The notes beneath the pieces are model-generated. The model saw nothing but the letters and a program-made list of their open reading frames with translations, ran no database searches and had not been told where the DNA came from. 25,411 bases of DNA, from positions 1-25,411 of the forward strand of contig JBLMWU010000290.1 in the NCBI GenBank assembly GCA_050257395.1, given 5' to 3'. This document shows, one piece after another, positions 22,287 through 25,411 of the stretch. The position numbers and the translations under genes are program-made. This DNA comes from JAIRTY01 sp050257395 (lineage in GTDB: Bacteria > Actinomycetota > Actinomycetes > Streptosporangiales > Streptosporangiaceae). Numbering within the stretch: the first letter of the stretch is position 1; every line of letters starts with the position of its first letter.

Positions 22287-22323
22287 CCGGGGGCGGGCGC
22301 CCAGCCCCGGCGCCCGCCCCCGG
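22287..22323. terminator. Strong perfect hairpin terminator
   Basis: A 15-bp perfect stem, 22287-22301 with 22309-22323, around CAGCCCC; all arm bases are G or C. It lies between the GNAT gene (plus) and the tannase remnant (minus), so it can stop transcription both ways. There is no U-tract. Confidence 0.75.
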
Positions 22324-22345
22324 CTTCGCCGGCCGGGTTACCCGC

Positions 22346-22441
22346 CCGGTAGGAGACCGTGCCGAACGGCGGGATCGGCTGGTCTGCCCAGCCGTGGTAC
22401 AGGATGATCTTCCCGCCGGCCCGGGCCACGAGTGCGCTCAC
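22346..22441 (-). pseudogene. Tannase/feruloyl esterase fragment
   Basis: The minus strand encodes SALVARAGGKIILYHGWADQ followed by PIPPFGTVSYR. This is the conserved stretch around the catalytic Asp of tannase/feruloyl esterases (GGKLILYHGWAD-x-x-IPP). Only about 32 codons remain; an in-frame stop lies just upstream of 22441 and the downstream reading is unrelated low-complexity sequence. It is a gene relic. The rest of the gap up to 22586 holds a possible -10 (TAGTAT, 22516-22521) for the next gene and nothing else I can support. Confidence 0.75.
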
Positions 22442-22586
22442 GCCGGCCTCCCGCGACGATGCGGAGATTCACGCTCAGCCTCTGCAGCCGCTGCCGGAAA
22501 GTCAAGACAGCGCTCTAGTATCCGGAACATGCGGCACGTCCCTGCGGGGCGCAGCCGCCCGGCCGGGGATGGCGGGAAGGAAGGCG

Positions 22587-24104
22587 ATGACCGCACCGCA
22601 CAGCGGGATCGAGGTCCGCACGGCCGCCGGGCTGGTGCGCGGCCGGATGGAGGAGGGGCTCGCGGTGTTCCGCGGCATCCCCTTCGCCGAGGCCCCCGTC
22701 GGTGAGCTGCGGTTCGCCGCCCCGAGGCCGCCGCGGGCCTGGGACGGGGCACGGCCGGCGGAGTCGTTCGGGCCGCCGCCGCCCCAGTCGCAGATGTTCG
22801 GCCGGCCGCCCAGCACGGGCGGCGGCGATGACTGGCTGACGGTCAACGTGTGGTCGCCCCGGCCGGACGCGGGCGCGGGCCTGCCGGTGATGGTGTGGAT
22901 CTACGGGGGGGCCTACCGGTTCGGGCACGCGGCTGATCCGGTGTACGACGGCGCGCGGCTGGCCGCCGGTGGCGGCGTCGTCCTCGTGACGTTCAACTAC
23001 CGGGTCGGCGTCGAGGGCTTCGGCCAGATCGAGGGCGCGCCCGCCAACCGCGGGCTGCTCGACCAGGTCGCCGCGCTGGAGTGGGTGCGTGACAACATCA
23101 CCGGCTTCGGCGGCGACCCCGGCAACGTCACCGTGTTCGGCGAGTCCGCTGGCGCGGGCTCGGTCGCCGCGCTGCTGGCGATGCCCCGGGCGGCCGGGCT
23201 GGTCCGCCGGGCCATCGCGCAGAGCGTCCCCGGCACCTATCTCTCGCCGGCGCTGGCCAGCGACATCATGACCGTGATCGCCGGGCGGGCGGGCTGCAAG
23301 CCGGCCGCCGCGGAACTGGCCGGCGTGCCGCCGGCCGCCCTGGTGGCGGCGTCGGACGCGGTCAGCGACGCGATGGCTGCCTACGCAGGCCGCTGGGGCG
23401 GGGTCGCCAGCACGCCGACCCCGTTCTCACCGGTGGTCGACGGCGAGGTCCTGCCGCAGACGCCCTGGCAGGCACTGGCGGGCGGGGCCGGCCGGGGGGT
23501 GGCCCTGATCGCCGGTCACAACCGGGACGAGTTCCGGCTCTTCGTCGCCATGGCCGGCAAGCTCGGCCAGGTCAGCGACGCCGAGGCCGCCCGGACCCTG
23601 GAGACCTTCGAGCCGCGCCCGGGCGGCTACCGGGACGCATTCCCCGGCGCGTCAGCGGAGCGGCTGTTCGAGCTGGTCCAGTCCGACTGGCTGTTCCGGA
23701 TGCCGAGCGAGCGGCTGGCCGCCGCGCAGGCCGCTGGCGGCGGCTGGGCCTATCTCTATGAGCTGATCTGGCCCGCGCCCGGGATGGGCGGGGTGCTGGG
23801 CGCCTGCCACGCGCTGGACGTGCCGCTGGTGTTCGGCAACCTGGCGGCCGGCGAACTCGCGACGATGCTGATCGGCGCGGAGCCGCCCGCCGCCGCTGCC
23901 GTGGTTTCCGCGCACCTCCAGACGGCGTGGACGGCGTTCGCCCGCGACGGCGACCCCGGCTGGCCGCGCTACGGCAGCGCCAGCCGCCAGACCGCGATCT
24001 TCAGCACGGAGCTCAGCGTCGCCCCCTACCCGGAGGAGGCCGCCCGCCGGCTGTGGGAGTCACACCAGTTCCCCGCCCTGCCCTTGCTCGGGGCGGGCGC
24101 CTGA
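22587..24104 (+). CDS. Type-B carboxylesterase (alpha/beta-hydrolase, COesterase family)
   Basis: A 505-residue serine esterase hydrolysing carboxylic esters. The start region GIEVRTAAGLVRGRMEEGLAVFRGIPFAEAPVGELRF is family-typical. The oxyanion hole lies in WIYGGAY (105-110), nucleophile S187 in FGESAGAGSV, acid E315 in GHNRDEF and H408 in GACHALDVPLVF. There is no signal peptide, so it is probably cytoplasmic. ATG 22587 is chosen because GGGAAGG lies six bases upstream; the frame extends back to 22359, but that part crosses the tannase relic and has no family similarity. It is convergent with the ABC exporter gene (six-base gap). It fits ester removal in the catabolic set. Confidence 0.94.
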   Translation: MTAPHSGIEVRTAAGLVRGRMEEGLAVFRGIPFAEAPVGELRFAAPRPPRAWDGARPAESFGPPPPQSQMFGRPPSTGGGDDWLTVNVWSPRPDAGAGLPVMVWIYGGAYRFGHAADPVYDGARLAAGGGVVLVTFNYRVGVEGFGQIEGAPANRGLLDQVAALEWVRDNITGFGGDPGNVTVFGESAGAGSVAALLAMPRAAGLVRRAIAQSVPGTYLSPALASDIMTVIAGRAGCKPAAAELAGVPPAALVAASDAVSDAMAAYAGRWGGVASTPTPFSPVVDGEVLPQTPWQALAGGAGRGVALIAGHNRDEFRLFVAMAGKLGQVSDAEAARTLETFEPRPGGYRDAFPGASAERLFELVQSDWLFRMPSERLAAAQAAGGGWAYLYELIWPAPGMGGVLGACHALDVPLVFGNLAAGELATMLIGAEPPAAAAVVSAHLQTAWTAFARDGDPGWPRYGSASRQTAIFSTELSVAPYPEEAARRLWESHQFPALPLLGAGA

Positions 24105-24110
24105 CCCGGG

Positions 24111-25411
24111 TCAGGCGGCGGCCTCGGCCAGGTCGGCGTCCCGGCTGACCAGTGCCGCGTAGCGGCCGCCGAGGGCGAGCAGGCTGTCGTGGGTGCCGCG
24201 CTCGGCGATCTCCCCCCGGTCCAGGACGATGATCTCGTCGGCCCCGCGGACCGTTGACAGCCGGTGCGCGATCGTGATCGTGGTGCGGCCCGCGGACAGC
24301 GCGTCGATGGCGTCCTGCACGGCCTGCTCGGTCTGGGTGTCCAGGGCGCTGGTGGCCTCGTCGAGCACGAGGACCGGCGGGTCGCGCAGGACGGCCCGGG
24401 CGATGGCCAGGCGCTGCTTCTCCCCGCCGGAGAAGCGGTAGCCGCGTTCCCCCACGATGGTGTCGTACCCGTCGGGCAGGGACTCCAGGTGGTCGTGGAT
24501 CTGCGCGATCGCCGCGGCGGCCCGGAGCTCCTCGCCGGTCGCATCGGGCTTGGCGAACCGCAGGTTGTCGGCCACGGACGCGTGGAAGAGGTAGGTCTCC
24601 TGGGAGACCACGCCGACCGCGGCCGCGAGCGCGTCGAACGACATGTCCCGCACGTCGATGCCGTCGATCGTGACGCTGCCGGCCGTGACGTCGTACAGGC
24701 GAGGGATGAGGTAGCTGAGGGTGGTCTTGCCCGAGCCGGTCTCGCCGACGATCGCCAGGCTGTGGCCGGGCGGCACGGTCACGTCGATGCCGCGCAGGGC
24801 CGGCCGGCCCGTGCCCGGGTAGCCGAAGCCGGCCTCCGCCAGCCGCACCTCCCCGCGGACCCGGCCGGCCGCCACCGGGTGCTCCGGCTCGGCCACGTCG
24901 ATGGGCAGGTCCAGGTACTCGAAGATGCGGCCGAACAGCTCGAGCGAACTCTGCAGGTCCACCCCCACGCCGAGCAGCTGCACCGTCGGCCGGAAGAGGT
25001 TCTGCTGCAGGGTGGTGAACGCGACCAGGGTGCCGATCGAGATGGCCAGGTGGCTGCCGTGGCCGGTCAGGCCCGTCACCCAGTAGATCACCGCGGGCAT
25101 GGCGGACATGACGATCTGGATCGTGGACTGGCGCCAGCGGCCCGCCATGCTCGAGCGGATCTCCAGGTCAGAGAGCTTGCCGGACTCGGCGGCGAAGGAG
25201 TCGGCGAGCGAGCGGGAGCGGCCCATCGTGTGGCCGAGCAGGATGCCGCTGACCGACAGCGACTCCTGCACGCTGGAGGAGATGGCGGCGAGCTGGCGCT
25301 GGCGGTCGCGGGTGATCCGGCGGCGTTCCGTCCCGACGCGGCGGCTCACCCAGACGAAGACGGGCAGCATGATCAGCGACGCGATGGTGAGCCGCCAGTC
25401 GAGGGCGATCA
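24111..25411 (-). CDS. ABC exporter, fused permease-ATPase, C-terminal part
   Basis: The frame is open to the window edge; about 433 residues remain, so the first membrane helices are missing. What is left of the membrane domain (about 1-165) includes WRLTIASLIMLPVFVWVSRR, coupling-helix-like sequence and the hydrophobic IVMSAMPAVIYWVTGL. The ATPase domain has Walker A GETGSGKTT, Q-loop VSQETYLF, signature FSGGEKQRLAIARA, Walker B VLVLDEATSALD and H-loop IAHRLST, all intact. This is the MsbA/lipid- or drug-exporter type. ABC exporters often come as adjacent heterodimer pairs; the partner would lie outside the window. Confidence 0.94.
   Translation of the reverse strand, partial: IALDWRLTIASLIMLPVFVWVSRRVGTERRRITRDRQRQLAAISSSVQESLSVSGILLGHTMGRSRSLADSFAAESGKLSDLEIRSSMAGRWRQSTIQIVMSAMPAVIYWVTGLTGHGSHLAISIGTLVAFTTLQQNLFRPTVQLLGVGVDLQSSLELFGRIFEYLDLPIDVAEPEHPVAAGRVRGEVRLAEAGFGYPGTGRPALRGIDVTVPPGHSLAIVGETGSGKTTLSYLIPRLYDVTAGSVTIDGIDVRDMSFDALAAAVGVVSQETYLFHASVADNLRFAKPDATGEELRAAAAIAQIHDHLESLPDGYDTIVGERGYRFSGGEKQRLAIARAVLRDPPVLVLDEATSALDTQTEQAVQDAIDALSAGRTTITIAHRLSTVRGADEIIVLDRGEIAERGTHDSLLALGGRYAALVSRDADLAEAAA

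Noticed and set aside
1..25411. CRISPR array, tRNA or rRNA genes
   Set aside because: No regularly spaced short repeats and no cloverleaf or rRNA-like sequence noticed; the only repeats are the few long copies described.

Overview
The window is high-GC DNA from a free-living actinobacterium. Three things support this: long open frames on both strands of most genes (a GC artefact), GTG starts behind GGAGG-type ribosome binding sites, and a gene set typical of soil actinomycetes (several P450s with a small 3-Cys ferredoxin, molybdenum hydroxylase subunits, a secreted GH3 enzyme, many SDRs). The genus cannot be fixed from the sequence. There are no rRNA, tRNA, CRISPR, transposase or phage genes.

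Layout. (1) 1-2133: the 3' end of an M24 'pita-bread' hydrolase overlaps, tail to tail, an AarF/UbiB kinase-like gene. (2) 2347-7226, minus strand: a tight operon of molybdenum hydroxylase large, 2Fe-2S and FAD subunits (two ATGA overlaps) followed by a P450. (3) 7424-11097: a metal-dependent amidohydrolase, a P450-ferredoxin pair on the minus strand, and a ThuA-like gene divergent from that pair across a 32-bp inverted repeat. (4) 11175-13683, minus: SDR, TrmB-type regulator, SDR. (5) 13919-14920: an ACMSD-like amidohydrolase. (6) 14929-15800: non-coding DNA assembled from duplicated pieces of the aarF 5' region and of the promoter/5' end of the third P450. (7) 15801-19697: a secreted GH3 glycosidase with a strong terminator, then the third P450 behind a promoter whose partial copies lie in region 6. 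(8) 19750-22441: a truncated LacI gene, an SDR divergent from a metallo-beta-lactamase-fold hydrolase plus a small GNAT, and a tannase-like fragment. (9) 22587-25411: a type-B carboxylesterase and the 3' part of an ABC exporter.

How the genes may work together (inference). Three P450s, a ferredoxin, a molybdenum hydroxylase, three SDRs, two amidohydrolases, an MBL-fold hydrolase and a carboxylesterase look like a catabolic island for a hydrophobic or ring-containing organic compound: oxygenation, alcohol oxidation, hydroxylation next to a heteroatom or aldehyde oxidation, then ester, lactone or C-C hydrolysis. The TrmB-type regulator is the obvious local controller. The substrate cannot be named from sequence. 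The broken LacI and tannase genes and the duplicated promoter mosaic show that the region has been rearranged.

Most notable: the mosaic of duplicated promoter/gene starts; a seven-codon leader ORF overlapping the third P450 start by ATGA; a P450 paralogue pair with His in place of the I-helix acid; a 32-bp inverted repeat between divergent genes; and substituted metal-ligand positions in three hydrolases.
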